Source: an uncultured Oscillospiraceae bacterium (GTDB lineage: Bacteria > Bacillota > Clostridia > Oscillospirales > Ruminococcaceae). Taken from it: a stretch of 64,000 nucleotides of DNA. Of the stretch, positions 23,945 to 33,310 are shown in pieces (position 1 is the stretch's first letter; each line of letters starts with the position of its first letter). The translations under genes and the position numbers were made by a program. The stretch is taken from contig CAKSKG010000007.1 of assembly GCA_934464775.1 (NCBI GenBank), forward strand, positions 1-64,000, written 5' to 3'. Below the pieces are notes generated by a model. The model did no database searches. It was given only the letters and a program-made list of their open reading frames with translations, and was not told the origin of the DNA.

Positions 23945-24370
23945 ATGAAAAACAATGTGACTATCACGCTGAAAAGCGTACAGACTGCGGATTCCGAGCG
24001 TTCCGAGGTTGAGCTTATCACTGACGGCAGAATGAGAAAGATAGACGGCGGCTTTGAGATAGTATACAACGAGTCCGAAGCTACGGGCTTTGAAGGCTCT
24101 ACTACCATACTTTCCTGCGTCGGAAATACCCGTGCTTCAATGCAGCGCACAGGCGCCGCTCCCTCAAATCTTATTATCGAAAAGGACAAAAAGCATCACT
24201 GCCATTACGGCACCCCCTACGGTGAATTTATCGTGGGCATATACACCCACAAGATCGACAACAAGCTCACCGAAGAGGGCGGGGATCTGTATTTCAAATA
24301 TACGGTGGACGTAAATTCCGCTTATGTTTCCGATAACGAGGTCTTTGTGAATGTAAAAACTCTGTCATAA
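23945..24370 (+). CDS. ywiB: DUF1934 (YwiB-like) beta-barrel protein
   Basis: The 141-aa protein has the lipocalin-like DUF1934 pattern: VTITLKSVQTADSERSEVEL, then YNESEATGFEGSTTIL, and the C-terminal GGDLYFKYTVDVN. Its function is unknown. In Bacillus subtilis the homolog ywiB is immediately before argS, as here, which supports the call. It lies 60 bases after murI. Confidence 0.85.
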   Translation: MKNNVTITLKSVQTADSERSEVELITDGRMRKIDGGFEIVYNESEATGFEGSTTILSCVGNTRASMQRTGAAPSNLIIEKDKKHHCHYGTPYGEFIVGIYTHKIDNKLTEEGGDLYFKYTVDVNSAYVSDNEVFVNVKTLS

Positions 24371-24416
24371 GAGACTATACTATTTTAAATATAAAAATAA
24401 AGGAATGGTTATAAGA

Positions 24417-26180
24417 ATGATTAATCCCGTTAAAAGTGCAACAGAAGAGCTGAAAAAGCTTATCGGCGCAGCGCTGGAAAAGATCGCAGCCGAAAGCGGC
24501 GCAGATGCTTCCGCCCTGCCCAAGTTCACGGTAGAGATACCTGCCGACAAGTCCCACGGTGACTTTGCAACAAATGCAGCCCTTGCATCGGCTAAGGCTC
24601 TCCGCTCCAATCCCAGAAAGATCGCCGAGGGCATCGCAGCAAACATCTCTCTCGAAGGCACTTCCTTTGAAAAGGTAGAGATCGCAGGCCCCGGCTTCAT
24701 CAACTTCTTCCTGTCAAAGTCATGGTTCGGAAATGTTGTAACGGATATCCTCAATGAAAGCACACGCTACGGCAGAACCGACACAGGCGCAGGCAAGAAG
24801 ATACTTCTCGAATTCGTTTCCGCAAACCCCACAGGCCCTATGCACGTAGGAAATGCAAGAGGCGGCGCTCTCGGCGACTGTCTGGCTTCCGTTCTGGACT
24901 ATGCGGGATACAATGTATGCCGTGAGTTCTACATCAACGATGCGGGAAATCAGGTAAACAAGTTCGGAAAGTCTCTCGATCTCCGCTATATGCAGCTGAA
25001 TGACCCTGCAAACGCAGAATTTGTAAAGTCCTTCGGCACAGACACAGAGGCTCTCTGCCATGCTGTATATGATGATACCGAACGCTTCCCCATGCCCGAT
25101 GACGTATATCTTGGCGTTGATATCATCACTCACGCAAAGAATTTCACAGACATCAACGGCGATAAGTATTACTCCGTTTCCGAGGAGGAAAGACGTGCCG
25201 CACTGGTGGATTATGCGCTTCCCATAAACATAAAGAACCTTGAGCTTGATCTTGGCAAGTACCGCATCATCTACGATAACTGGTTCCACGAAAGCACACT
25301 TCACAATGACGGCTCCGTTCAGCGCATCATCGAGAAGCTGAAAGCAAGCGGCTATACTTACGAGCAGGAGGGCGCACTCTGGTTCCGCTCTACCGAGCTG
25401 GGCGACGACAAGGACAGAGTTCTTGTACGTGCAAACGGCGTTCCCACATATTTTGTTCCCGATATCGCATACCACTACAACAAGCTTGCGGAGCGTAACT
25501 TCGACACCGCAATAGATATCCTCGGAGCAGACCACCACGGCTATATCCCCCGTATGAAAGCCGCAATGAAGGCTCTGGGCGTTGATGAAAGCCGCCTTGA
25601 CATGGTAATCATGCAGATGGTAATGCTCATCGACAAGGACGGCAACCCCATCAAGCTTTCAAAGCGTTCGGGCAAGGCTATCACACTGGTAACTCTCCTT
25701 GAAGATATCCCCATAGACGCAGCACGCTTCTTCTTCAATCTCCGCGAAGCAAATTCACAGTTTGAATTTGATCTTGACCTTGCTATCGAGCAGTCCTCGC
25801 AGAATCCCGTATACTACGTTCAGTATGCTCATGCACGAATCTGCTCAATTATCCGCAATATGAGAGGAAAGGGCATCTTCGCCGATGAAAGCAAGGCTGA
25901 TCTTACCCTGCTTACCGCTCCCGAGGAGATCGAGCTTATCCGTGCGCTTGCCGTTCTTCCCAACACAGTGGATATGGCTGCCCGTGACTACGACCCCTCA
26001 AAGATCACACGCTATGCGATCGATCTTGCAACGCTTTTCCACAAGTTCTATGACAAGTGCCATATAATGGGCGAAGCCGAGGAGCTTATGCAGGCACGTC
26101 TTATGCTCTGCACAGCTGTAAAGACCGTTCTCAAAAACGTTCTGGATATGCTGAAGGTAAACTGCCCCGACAAGATGTAA
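24417..26180 (+). CDS. argS: Arginyl-tRNA synthetase
   Basis: ArgS charges tRNA-Arg. The 587-aa class I enzyme has the N-terminal additional domain, the HIGH region VSANPTGPMHVGNARGGALG (about residues 140-159), GADHHGYIPRMKAAM, the KMSKS-like loop IKLSKRSGKAITL and a DALR anticodon-binding domain ending SISRTFLK-free in CPDKM. ATG 24417 is preferred over 24405 because AAAGGA at 24399-24404 directly abuts the earlier codon. A terminator follows at 26208-26249. Confidence 0.96.
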   Translation: MINPVKSATEELKKLIGAALEKIAAESGADASALPKFTVEIPADKSHGDFATNAALASAKALRSNPRKIAEGIAANISLEGTSFEKVEIAGPGFINFFLSKSWFGNVVTDILNESTRYGRTDTGAGKKILLEFVSANPTGPMHVGNARGGALGDCLASVLDYAGYNVCREFYINDAGNQVNKFGKSLDLRYMQLNDPANAEFVKSFGTDTEALCHAVYDDTERFPMPDDVYLGVDIITHAKNFTDINGDKYYSVSEEERRAALVDYALPINIKNLELDLGKYRIIYDNWFHESTLHNDGSVQRIIEKLKASGYTYEQEGALWFRSTELGDDKDRVLVRANGVPTYFVPDIAYHYNKLAERNFDTAIDILGADHHGYIPRMKAAMKALGVDESRLDMVIMQMVMLIDKDGNPIKLSKRSGKAITLVTLLEDIPIDAARFFFNLREANSQFEFDLDLAIEQSSQNPVYYVQYAHARICSIIRNMRGKGIFADESKADLTLLTAPEEIELIRALAVLPNTVDMAARDYDPSKITRYAIDLATLFHKFYDKCHIMGEAEELMQARLMLCTAVKTVLKNVLDMLKVNCPDKM

Positions 26181-26207
26181 GCTGTAAAGCAAACAAAACA
26201 TACACAT

Positions 26208-26249
26208 AAAAAATGTGCCGTTTCTTTTATAGGAAACGGCACATTTTTT
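26208..26249. terminator. Bidirectional terminator after argS
   Basis: AAAAAATGTGCCGTTTC (26208-26224) pairs with GAAACGGCACATTTTTT (26233-26249). Confidence 0.92.
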
Positions 26250-26272
26250 GCGCTTTGATATATAATTTCAGA

Positions 26273-27226
26273 TCATTTGAGTATATTCACGCCGTCATTC
26301 TGCGAGCATTTATCAAATGAATCAAGGATATCACGGGCAGTACCCACATCGGTATTTTCGCCGTCAAGATAATAGATAGCGCCGCCGTAAACGGTTATCT
26401 CATAGCGCTGTATGAATCCCCACACATCAGCCTTGCCTATGCGGTAGGTGGAGTAGTTTTTGCGGCTGTTGTTCTCTTCAAAAAGATAATAGCTGTTTGT
26501 TCCCTTTTCCTTGACGAAATAAATATCCGTGGGACCGTTTTTGTTGTCGGAGGAAGCCAGCGGCGCAGCCGTTATCTGGGTAACGCTGCCGTTGGTGATG
26601 CAGTAGCCGTATGTGACAACGGTGTCATCGTCCATAACATATCTCACCAGCATTACCTGACCGCCGAGCTGCTGTGCATTGGCAAGCAGAGCCGAGGAGC
26701 TTTTTACTCCCAGCGATTTTGCGCCGTCGGTTCCTGCCGCCAGCAGCTTCGTGTAATAATTCACAAGCATTTCCTGCTGGGCGTCGGTTGCCACGGCAGC
26801 CGAATCCGATGCGGCGGAGGGTGCGGTATAATTGTATTCCACCTTGATGAAGTCGGTGAAATATCCTCTGTAATATTTTCCGTTTATCTTGTCCAGTGCG
26901 GCTACCTTATAATAGTATTCCCTGCCCTTTTTGATGTTGGAAACGGTTATCATGTTCTTTTTTGTGGAAGCAAGCTTTTTCCACTTGCCCGTTGAGCTGT
27001 CGAATTTATATATCACATATGCGTCCGCACCCTTTACGGTGTTCCATGCAAGGGCGATCTTTCCGCTGCCTGCGGCGGAATATGTAAATCCGTCGGGAGC
27101 ACGGAGCTTTGATACGGCAGAAGCGGTAACTGCGATATTTTCTCCCGCAAAGCTGTCCGCAGGAAGTGCTGCGGCTGCCGATAACATAACTGCGGCTGCG
27201 GCGATGACCGATAAAGTCTTTTTCAT
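26273..27226 (-). CDS. Secreted fibronectin type III-like protein
   Basis: The 317-aa protein starts with a Sec signal peptide (MKKTLSVIAAAAVMLSAAAA, cleavage likely soon after residue 22). Residues 40-130 resemble an Fn3 domain: KIALAWNTVKGADAYVIYKF, then KKGREYYYKVAALDKINGKYY. The C-terminal 180 residues form an unrecognised domain with many Tyr residues. No anchor is visible. ATG 27226 is used because AAAGGA lies nine bases upstream. The promoter is TTGACG (27332-27327), 17 bases, TATAAT (27309-27304), leftward. Otherwise the 27227-27440 stretch is AT-rich without features. Confidence 0.8.
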   Translation of the reverse strand: MKKTLSVIAAAAVMLSAAAALPADSFAGENIAVTASAVSKLRAPDGFTYSAAGSGKIALAWNTVKGADAYVIYKFDSSTGKWKKLASTKKNMITVSNIKKGREYYYKVAALDKINGKYYRGYFTDFIKVEYNYTAPSAASDSAAVATDAQQEMLVNYYTKLLAAGTDGAKSLGVKSSSALLANAQQLGGQVMLVRYVMDDDTVVTYGYCITNGSVTQITAAPLASSDNKNGPTDIYFVKEKGTNSYYLFEENNSRKNYSTYRIGKADVWGFIQRYEITVYGGAIYYLDGENTDVGTARDILDSFDKCSQNDGVNILK

Positions 27227-27444
27227 GCTGACCATTCCTTTCCATTCCTGTCACATTGACGGAAAAACCTGTATTTTCCGTTTGGTTTTTGTATATTTAC
27301 TTTATTATATATTATTTTGGAAAAAACGTCAAGACATTTTTCGGTTACAGCATATATCGGAAAATATTTCCTGCGGATCCTGTCGGCTATTTACGCTTCT
27401 TTTTATATTTTGTAAGTTTTTTGTAATTTAATTCATCAAATTCC

Positions 27445-27473
27445 TTGACAGCACAAGGCGATTGTGTTATAAT
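27445..27473 (+). promoter_or_regulatory. Promoter of purA
   Basis: TTGACA (27445-27450), 17-base spacer, TATAAT (27468-27473): perfect consensus. Confidence 0.85.
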
Positions 27474-27491
27474 TTAATTCGGTAAATTATT

Positions 27492-27520
27492 ATCATGCAG
27501 CCTTATTCTGTCTGCATGAT
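27492..27520 (+). promoter_or_regulatory. Hairpin in purA leader
   Basis: ATCATGCAG (27492-27500) pairs perfectly with CTGCATGAT (27512-27520) in the 5' untranslated region, about 10 bases before the purA ribosome site AAAGGA. No T-run follows, so it is more likely a stabilising or translation-level element than a terminator. Confidence 0.5.
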
Positions 27521-27543
27521 CTGATACAAAGGATGGTATATAT

Positions 27544-28818
27544 ATGTCAGCAAGCATTGTAATCGGAACTCAGTGGGGCGACGAGGGCAAGGGCAAGGTA
27601 ATAGATATCCTCGCTTCCCGTGCAGACGTTGTTGTACGTTCACAGGGCGGAAACAACGCAGGTCACACAGTTGCCAGCAACGGCGAGACCTATAAGCTCA
27701 GACTTATCCCCTCGGGTATTCTTTATAAGGACACACTCTGCCTTATCGGCGCAGGCGTTGTACTGAACCCCAAGGACTTCCTCGGCGAAGTCGAGGGCAT
27801 GGAGTCCAGAGGAATCAGCTGCGACAACCTCAGAATAGACCCCAGAACTCACATCGTTCTCCCCTGGCACATCGAGCTTGACGGACTTTCCGAGCAGTTC
27901 AGAGGCGGCAAGGACATTGGAACAACACGCAGAGGCATCGGCCCCACATACATGGACAAGTACGAGCGCAGCGGTATCCGCTTCTATGACCTTGTACGTC
28001 CCGAAATATTCGCAGAAAAAGCACGTGCAACAGGCAGACTCCGCAACGAGATCATCACAAAGGTATTCGGCGGAACTCCCGTTGACATCGAAGCAATGAT
28101 AAAGGAATACACAGAATACGGTCAGCGCCTCGCAAAGTATGAGGGCGATGTTTCCGTTCTCACATATGAAGCCAACAAGGCAGGCAAGACAATACTCTTC
28201 GAGGGCGCACAGGCTACTCTCCTTGATATCGACTTCGGAACCTATCCCTATGTTACAAGCTCACACCCCCTCGCAGGCGGCGTTTGCATAGGCACAGGCG
28301 TTGGCCCCAAGATGATCGACGAGATCTACGGCGTTGCAAAGGCTTATACGACCCGTGTAGGAAAAGGTCCCTTCCCCACAGAGCTGTTTGATGCAACAGG
28401 CGACTATATCCGTGACAAGGGCGGAGAATACGGCACAAACACAGGCCGTCCCAGAAGAATCGGCTGGTTCGACTCCGTTATCATGCGTCACGCAGTAAGA
28501 GTAAACGGTCTTACAGGACTTGTTGTCAACAAGCTTGATACTCTTGCCGGAATCGACACTCTCAAGATCTGCACAGCTTACAAGAAGCCCGACGGAACAC
28601 TTATCAAGGACTTCCCCCCCACACTTGAGGGACTTGAGGGCTGCGAGCCTGTTTACGAGGAGCACAAGGGCTTTAACGATGATATTTCCGCATGCAGAAG
28701 CTTTGACGAGCTTCCTCAGGTATGCCGTGAGTATATCAACAGACTTGAAGAGCTTTGCGAATGCAGGATCAAAATGGTCGGCGTAGGCCCCGACAGAGAG
28801 CAGATCATCGAAAGATAA
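27544..28818 (+). CDS. purA: Adenylosuccinate synthetase
   Basis: PurA makes adenylosuccinate from IMP, aspartate and GTP, the first committed step to AMP. The 424-aa length is standard. Signatures are GTQWGDEGKGKVID (about residues 8-21), NAGHTV, the active loop GTTRRGIGPTYMDKYER, and GAQATLLDIDFGTYPYVTSS. It stands alone with its own strong promoter and hairpin leader. Confidence 0.97.
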   Translation: MSASIVIGTQWGDEGKGKVIDILASRADVVVRSQGGNNAGHTVASNGETYKLRLIPSGILYKDTLCLIGAGVVLNPKDFLGEVEGMESRGISCDNLRIDPRTHIVLPWHIELDGLSEQFRGGKDIGTTRRGIGPTYMDKYERSGIRFYDLVRPEIFAEKARATGRLRNEIITKVFGGTPVDIEAMIKEYTEYGQRLAKYEGDVSVLTYEANKAGKTILFEGAQATLLDIDFGTYPYVTSSHPLAGGVCIGTGVGPKMIDEIYGVAKAYTTRVGKGPFPTELFDATGDYIRDKGGEYGTNTGRPRRIGWFDSVIMRHAVRVNGLTGLVVNKLDTLAGIDTLKICTAYKKPDGTLIKDFPPTLEGLEGCEPVYEEHKGFNDDISACRSFDELPQVCREYINRLEELCECRIKMVGVGPDREQIIER

Positions 28819-28893
28819 TAAAAAGTGGTAATTCCGCAAAAAGCTGCATAAAATACAATTGTTATACAAATGTTTTATTTGGAGGGATTGCGT

Positions 28894-29262
28894 ATGAAGA
28901 AAAGATTATTTGCCGCAGTTTCCGCTGTAATGATACTTTTTTGCGGCTGCGGGAGCAGTACCTACAAGGCTGAGGGACTTTCCACATCGAACGGTTCCGA
29001 CGGCTGGACCTGCACCTTTGATTCTCTTGACGGAGACTACACCAACACTTTCCCCATAAACGGAAGCAGCATACGTATAGATTCCGAAGTCGGTTCGGGC
29101 AGCATGGAGATCGTGCTGAAAGCCAACGGCGAGACCGAGACTCTTGACGGCAATTACAGCGGTGCTGTGCCTGTCGAAAAGTTCGGCAATGATTATCTGT
29201 ACATTACGTTCAGTGCCGAAAATGCACAGAACGGCAGCGTCCATATCGTCTGGGAAGAATAA
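28894..29262 (+). CDS. Small predicted lipoprotein
   Basis: The 122-aa protein begins MKKRLFAAVSAVMILFCGCG, a lipoprotein-type signal with a probable lipid-modified Cys in FCGC (about residue 18-19). The mature part of about 100 residues is rich in Gly/Ser/Asp with no family I recognise; it looks like one small beta domain (TCTFDSLDGDYTNTFPI). Start 28894 has GGAGGG upstream. It is located 75 bases after purA and ends at a terminator. Confidence 0.7.
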   Translation: MKKRLFAAVSAVMILFCGCGSSTYKAEGLSTSNGSDGWTCTFDSLDGDYTNTFPINGSSIRIDSEVGSGSMEIVLKANGETETLDGNYSGAVPVEKFGNDYLYITFSAENAQNGSVHIVWEE

Positions 29263-29268
29263 AAATAT

Positions 29269-29313
29269 ATCCCGTTCATTCGGTCACACAGGACTGAATG
29301 AACGGGATTTTTT
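29269..29313. terminator. Bidirectional terminator
   Basis: ATCCCGTTCATTC (29269-29281) pairs with GAATGAACGGGAT (29296-29308), with TTTTTT after it. It serves the lipoprotein gene and convergent mscS. Confidence 0.9.
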
Positions 29314-29321
29314 ACGGTAAA

Positions 29322-30200
29322 TTATTTGCTCTGCCGGACAGTAACCGTTGTAAACGGGATAGTGATGCCGTTTTCATCGAATGCGGACTTCACATTCTCA
29401 TTGAGCCAGTAATACACGTCCCAGTAATCGGCAGGAGCGACCCAAGCCTTTGCGATAAGATTCACCGAGCTTGAACCCAACTCATTTACACGTACTTCGG
29501 GAACGGGAGAAGCAAGTATCTTGCTGTTCTGCGAAATGACCTTTTTCACGATATCTATTGCCTTTTTGTAGTCATCGCCGTAGGAAATGCCGAATATCAT
29601 ATCTACACGGCGAGTTTTCTCGTGAGTGTAGTTTGTGATAGTTGCGCCCGAAAGAGTGCCGTTGGGGATATATACCGCCTTATTGTCAACGGTCATTATC
29701 TTGGTGTTGATAATGCTTATCTCCTGAACAGTGCCCTCAACGCCGCCTGCTGCGATATAATCGCCTGCACGGAACGGCTTTGAGAAAAGCACGATAAATC
29801 CTCCCGCAACGTTTGAAAGGCTGTTCTGGAGCGCAAGACCGATAGCAAGTCCCGCAGCACTTACTGCTGCAATGATAGAAGTCATGGGAATGCCCAGTGT
29901 GGACAATGCAATGATTATCGTAAAGCAGAGGATAAGGATATGCACCGCCGACTTTATAAAGCCGTGGACGGTCTTGTCCAGCTTGCTGCGCTTAAAGCCA
30001 TTTTCAAGCAGTTTCAGAACGATCTTGTCAACTATCCTGCCGGCTATATAAATAAGCACGGCTGATATCAGCTGGGGCAGCAGATCGGTGAGCTTGTCAA
30101 TGATCTTCTGGAGAAACTGCGGCGTCTGTTTGATGTCGTTCAATACGGCTTCCGCCGCCTCTTCTGCGGTATCCGCGAGAAAAAATGATGTGATCTTCAT
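29322..30200 (-). CDS. mscS: Small-conductance mechanosensitive channel
   Basis: The 292-aa protein belongs to the MscS family, which releases solutes on hypo-osmotic shock. Three membrane segments lie in about residues 35-130. The pore helix region SAAGLAIGLALQNSLSNVAGG (about 117-137) and the beta-domain motif KPFRAGDYIAAGGVEGTVQEI ... IPNGTLSGATITNYT are clear. The N-terminus is a short amphipathic stretch. A leftward TTGCGG-17-TATAAT promoter lies upstream. Confidence 0.93.
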   Translation of the reverse strand: MKITSFFLADTAEEAAEAVLNDIKQTPQFLQKIIDKLTDLLPQLISAVLIYIAGRIVDKIVLKLLENGFKRSKLDKTVHGFIKSAVHILILCFTIIIALSTLGIPMTSIIAAVSAAGLAIGLALQNSLSNVAGGFIVLFSKPFRAGDYIAAGGVEGTVQEISIINTKIMTVDNKAVYIPNGTLSGATITNYTHEKTRRVDMIFGISYGDDYKKAIDIVKKVISQNSKILASPVPEVRVNELGSSSVNLIAKAWVAPADYWDVYYWLNENVKSAFDENGITIPFTTVTVRQSK

Positions 30201-30366
30201 TGTTTTAATTCCTTTCCGACGGCTTTTCAGCCGAGTGATCTTTTCTACAATTATACATTATCTTTGCAGATTCCGCAAGAGCCGCACGAAAAAAGTTGCA
30301 CTCGTAAAATTTATATTTTGTTAATTAAATATATACTGAATAGACAAATAATATTTGAAATTGCTG

Positions 30367-30395
30367 TTGCTTTTTTTGGAAAAGTAAGCTATAAT
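30367..30395 (+). promoter_or_regulatory. Promoter of decarboxylase gamma-beta operon
   Basis: TTGCTT (30367-30372) and TATAAT (30390-30395) with 17 bases between. Confidence 0.6.
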
Positions 30396-30441
30396 ATATA
30401 GGATTGGTTTTTTAATTTAAATGCAAAGGAGTTATGAAGTT

Positions 30442-30825
30442 ATGGAGATGACAGGAACCTTTGTAGGATCGGTTGTACTGTCGGGTGTATGTATAGTATT
30501 CCTGGCTCTGGTCCTGCTTATATTCTTTGTATGGCTGTTCGGAAAGATCTTTGACGGCATTAATGCGTCCCAGGCAAAAAAGGCTGCGGAAGCTGCTGCC
30601 GCAAAGAAGCCTGAGGCTGCTCCTGCGGTCAAGGCTGCTGCTCCCGCTCCCGTTGTGGAGGACGGAATCAGCGACGAGGTCGTTGCGGTCATCGCAGCTG
30701 CGGTTGCGGCTATGGGCGCAGAAACAGGCAGAACATTTTCTGTCAGAAGCGTAAAGCGCAGCGGCGGCACACGCAGAGGTGCGTGGGGCAATGCAGGCGT
30801 TTCGGAAAGCACACGCAATTTTTGA
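30442..30825 (+). CDS. OadG-type gamma subunit of a sodium-pumping decarboxylase
   Basis: The 127-aa protein has one N-terminal membrane helix (about residues 8-32, VVLSGVCIVFLALVLLIFFV), an Ala/Pro/Lys linker (about 45-75) and a basic C-terminus ending GVSESTRNF. This is the plan of OadG/MmdD subunits, which assemble the alpha and beta subunits in the membrane. The helical segment SDEVVAVIAAAVAAM is typical. ATG 30442 has AAGGAG ten bases upstream; 30421 overlaps that site. The beta subunit follows after 23 bases. Confidence 0.82.
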   Translation: MEMTGTFVGSVVLSGVCIVFLALVLLIFFVWLFGKIFDGINASQAKKAAEAAAAKKPEAAPAVKAAAPAPVVEDGISDEVVAVIAAAVAAMGAETGRTFSVRSVKRSGGTRRGAWGNAGVSESTRNF

Positions 30826-30848
30826 TCTGATAGAAAGGAAAAAGATGT

Positions 30849-32042
30849 ATGGAAGTTATTAACAATTTCTTGACCACTCTGGGCGATCTGGCTGCCGAAT
30901 CCGGTCTTGCCAACCTCACCTGGGAACGCGGCGTTATGATACTGATCGCATTTGTGTTCATGTATCTCGCCATCAAAAAAGGTTTTGAGCCTCTGCTCCT
31001 GCTCCCAATCTCATTCGGTATGCTTCTTACAAACCTTCCGTTCTCGAATATGTATCACCCCGAACTTTTCACAGGCGATGTTTCCCTCGGAAATATCTTT
31101 AAGCAGGGCGGTCTGCTGGACGTTTTCTACATAGGCGTCAAGTTTGAGATATTCCCGCCTCTGATATTCCTGGGAATCGGCTGTATGACAGACTTTACAC
31201 CTCTTATCGCCAACCCCAAGAGCTTCCTGCTGGGTGCTGCCGCACAGGGCGGTATCTTCTTCACATTCCTTGCAGCCGCTTTCTTAGGCTTCAATGCGAA
31301 TGAAGCAGGTTCTATCGCTATCATCGGCGGTGCCGACGGTCCTACATCTATCTTCGTATCCAGCAAGCTGCTCAACGGCGGCGGATATAAGGTAGATACA
31401 GGTGTCATCGCCCTTGCCGCTTATACTTACATGGCTCTGGTTCCCGTTATCCAGCCTCCTATAATGAAGGCTCTGACAACTCAGAAGGAACGCCTTGTAA
31501 GAATGGACGCTCTCCGTCCCGTTTCAAAGACAGAAAAGATCATCTTCCCCATCATGGTTACGATCATCGTTTCCCTGCTTGTTCCCGATGCTACCACACT
31601 GGTCGGTATGCTCATGTTCGGTAACCTGCTGAAGGAAAGCGGCTGCTGCGAGCGTCTTGTAAAGACAGCGCAGAACGAGCTGATGAACATTGTAACTATC
31701 CTCCTCGGCATTTCCGTTGGTGCTACAACAACTGCCGAAAAGGTTATCAGCGTAAACTTCCTGAAGGTCATCGTTCTCGGTGTCATCGCATTCGGTCTCG
31801 GTACAGCGTGCGGCGTGCTTCTCGGCAAGCTCATGTATGTTGTTACAAAGGGCAAGGTTAATCCCCTTATCGGTTCCGCAGGCGTTTCCGCCGTTCCTAT
31901 GGCTGCACGTATCTCACAGAAGGTCGGTGCGGAGTATGATCCCACAAACTTCCTGCTGATGAACGCTATGGGACCCAATGTTGCAGGTGTTATCGGTTCT
32001 GCCGTTGCAGCAGGCGTACTCCTCAGCATTATCCCTCACTAA
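30849..32042 (+). CDS. Sodium ion-translocating decarboxylase, beta subunit
   Basis: The 397-aa protein has about ten membrane segments and the hallmark Asp region IIGGADGPTSIFVSSKL (about residues 158-174), with PLIANPKSFLLGAAAQGG and SAGVSAVPMAARISQKVGAEYDP matching OadB/GcdB/MmdB subunits. This subunit couples decarboxylation of a carboxybiotin to sodium export. Substrate (oxaloacetate, methylmalonyl-CoA or glutaconyl-CoA) depends on the alpha subunit, which is not in the window, nor is a biotin carrier. A terminator follows at 32062-32097. Confidence 0.93.
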   Translation: MEVINNFLTTLGDLAAESGLANLTWERGVMILIAFVFMYLAIKKGFEPLLLLPISFGMLLTNLPFSNMYHPELFTGDVSLGNIFKQGGLLDVFYIGVKFEIFPPLIFLGIGCMTDFTPLIANPKSFLLGAAAQGGIFFTFLAAAFLGFNANEAGSIAIIGGADGPTSIFVSSKLLNGGGYKVDTGVIALAAYTYMALVPVIQPPIMKALTTQKERLVRMDALRPVSKTEKIIFPIMVTIIVSLLVPDATTLVGMLMFGNLLKESGCCERLVKTAQNELMNIVTILLGISVGATTTAEKVISVNFLKVIVLGVIAFGLGTACGVLLGKLMYVVTKGKVNPLIGSAGVSAVPMAARISQKVGAEYDPTNFLLMNAMGPNVAGVIGSAVAAGVLLSIIPH

Positions 32043-32061
32043 TCTAAAGCACAAGCTTTTC

Positions 32062-32097
32062 TCCCGATATGGTCTTACGATCATATCGGGATTTTTT
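32062..32097 (+). terminator. Terminator after beta subunit gene
   Basis: TCCCGATATG (32062-32071) pairs with CATATCGGGA (32082-32091), followed by TTTTTT. Confidence 0.9.
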
Positions 32098-32112
32098 CAT
32101 GTTTTTTGCACC

Positions 32113-32141
32113 TTGACACATAACGCTCAATGAGTTAAAAT
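32113..32141 (+). promoter_or_regulatory. Promoter of mnmA
   Basis: TTGACA (32113-32118), 17 bases, TAAAAT (32136-32141). A second TATAAT at 32144 is too far from it. Confidence 0.6.
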
Positions 32142-32189
32142 AATATAATGGATATAATAGAACGATAAAACCGAAAGGAATAGATAAAT

Positions 32190-33281
32190 ATGTGCGCAAA
32201 AAAGGTTCTCGTGGGAATGAGCGGAGGCGTTGACAGCTCTGCGGCGGCGCTTATACTAAAGGAAAAGGGCTATGAGGTCTGCGGCTGCACGATGCGGCTT
32301 TACTCAAATGAAGATCTCGGAGATGATTTTCCTGCCGAGGGCGGCTGCTGCTCACTCAGCGATGTGGACGATGCAAGGGCTGTCTGCCGAAAGCTTGGCA
32401 TCGAGCACCACACCTTTAATTTCACCGATGAATTCCGCAAAAATGTCATGACTCCCTTTGCGGAGAGCTATATCCGCGGCGAAACACCCAATCCCTGCAT
32501 TGAGTGCAACCGCCGCCTTAAATTTGATACGATGCTTCGCCGTGCGGAGCTGCTGGGCTTTGATTACATCGCAACGGGTCATTACGCCGATGTAAAATTC
32601 GATGAAAACAGAAACCGCTGGCTGCTTCTCCGTCCTGCGGACAGACACAAGGATCAGACCTATGTGCTTTATACAATGACGCAGGATCAGCTGGCTCACA
32701 CCCTCTTCCCTCTCTTCGGAACGGAAAAATCCGAGGTGCGTGCGCTTGCGGAGTCACACGGTCTGATAAATGCTCACAAGCCCGACAGCCAGGACATATG
32801 CTTCGTTCCCGACGGAGATTATGCGGATTTTATCACCCGATTCACGGGATATAAGTCCGTTAACGGCGACTTTATCGCCTCCGACGGCTCAAAGCTGGGA
32901 ACTCACAGCGGCATAATCAATTATACCGTTGGACAGCGCAGAGGCTTGGGCGTCACATTCGGCAAGCCTGTTTTCGTGACTGACAAAAATGCCGATGAAA
33001 ACACCGTGACCCTCGGCAGCTCGGAGGAGCTTATGCATAAAACGCTGCTGCTCCGTGACGTGAACCTGATAGCCGTTGAAAAGCTCACCGAGCCTGTCCG
33101 TGTCACCGCAAAGGCAAGATACACCGCAAAGGAGCAGTCTGCCACCCTCTATCCCGAGGAAAACGGTCTTACAAAAATCGAGTTTGACGATCCAGTCCGT
33201 GCCCCCGCAAAAGGTCAGGCGTGCGTTTTCTATGACGGTGACATTGTTTTCGGCGGAGGAGTTATTCAGGCTGCAAATTAA
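32190..33281 (+). CDS. mnmA: tRNA 2-thiouridine(34) synthase
   Basis: MnmA thiolates U34 in tRNAs for Lys, Glu and Gln, using ATP and sulfur from a relay. The 363-aa protein has the P-loop GMSGGVDSSAAAL (about residues 9-21), the first catalytic Cys in NPCIECNRRLKF and the second in DSQDICFVPDGDY, with GQRRGLGV following. No cysteine desulfurase gene is adjacent. Start ATG 32190 has GAAAGGAA upstream. Confidence 0.96.
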   Translation: MCAKKVLVGMSGGVDSSAAALILKEKGYEVCGCTMRLYSNEDLGDDFPAEGGCCSLSDVDDARAVCRKLGIEHHTFNFTDEFRKNVMTPFAESYIRGETPNPCIECNRRLKFDTMLRRAELLGFDYIATGHYADVKFDENRNRWLLLRPADRHKDQTYVLYTMTQDQLAHTLFPLFGTEKSEVRALAESHGLINAHKPDSQDICFVPDGDYADFITRFTGYKSVNGDFIASDGSKLGTHSGIINYTVGQRRGLGVTFGKPVFVTDKNADENTVTLGSSEELMHKTLLLRDVNLIAVEKLTEPVRVTAKARYTAKEQSATLYPEENGLTKIEFDDPVRAPAKGQACVFYDGDIVFGGGVIQAAN

Positions 33282-33310
33282 GAAATTGTTAAAATTAATA
33301 GATTGGGCGG

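Noticed and set aside
24417..26180. T-box or other tRNA-sensing leader before argS or gltX
   Set aside because: The upstream gaps are too short and internal to operons, and no T-box sequence is visible.
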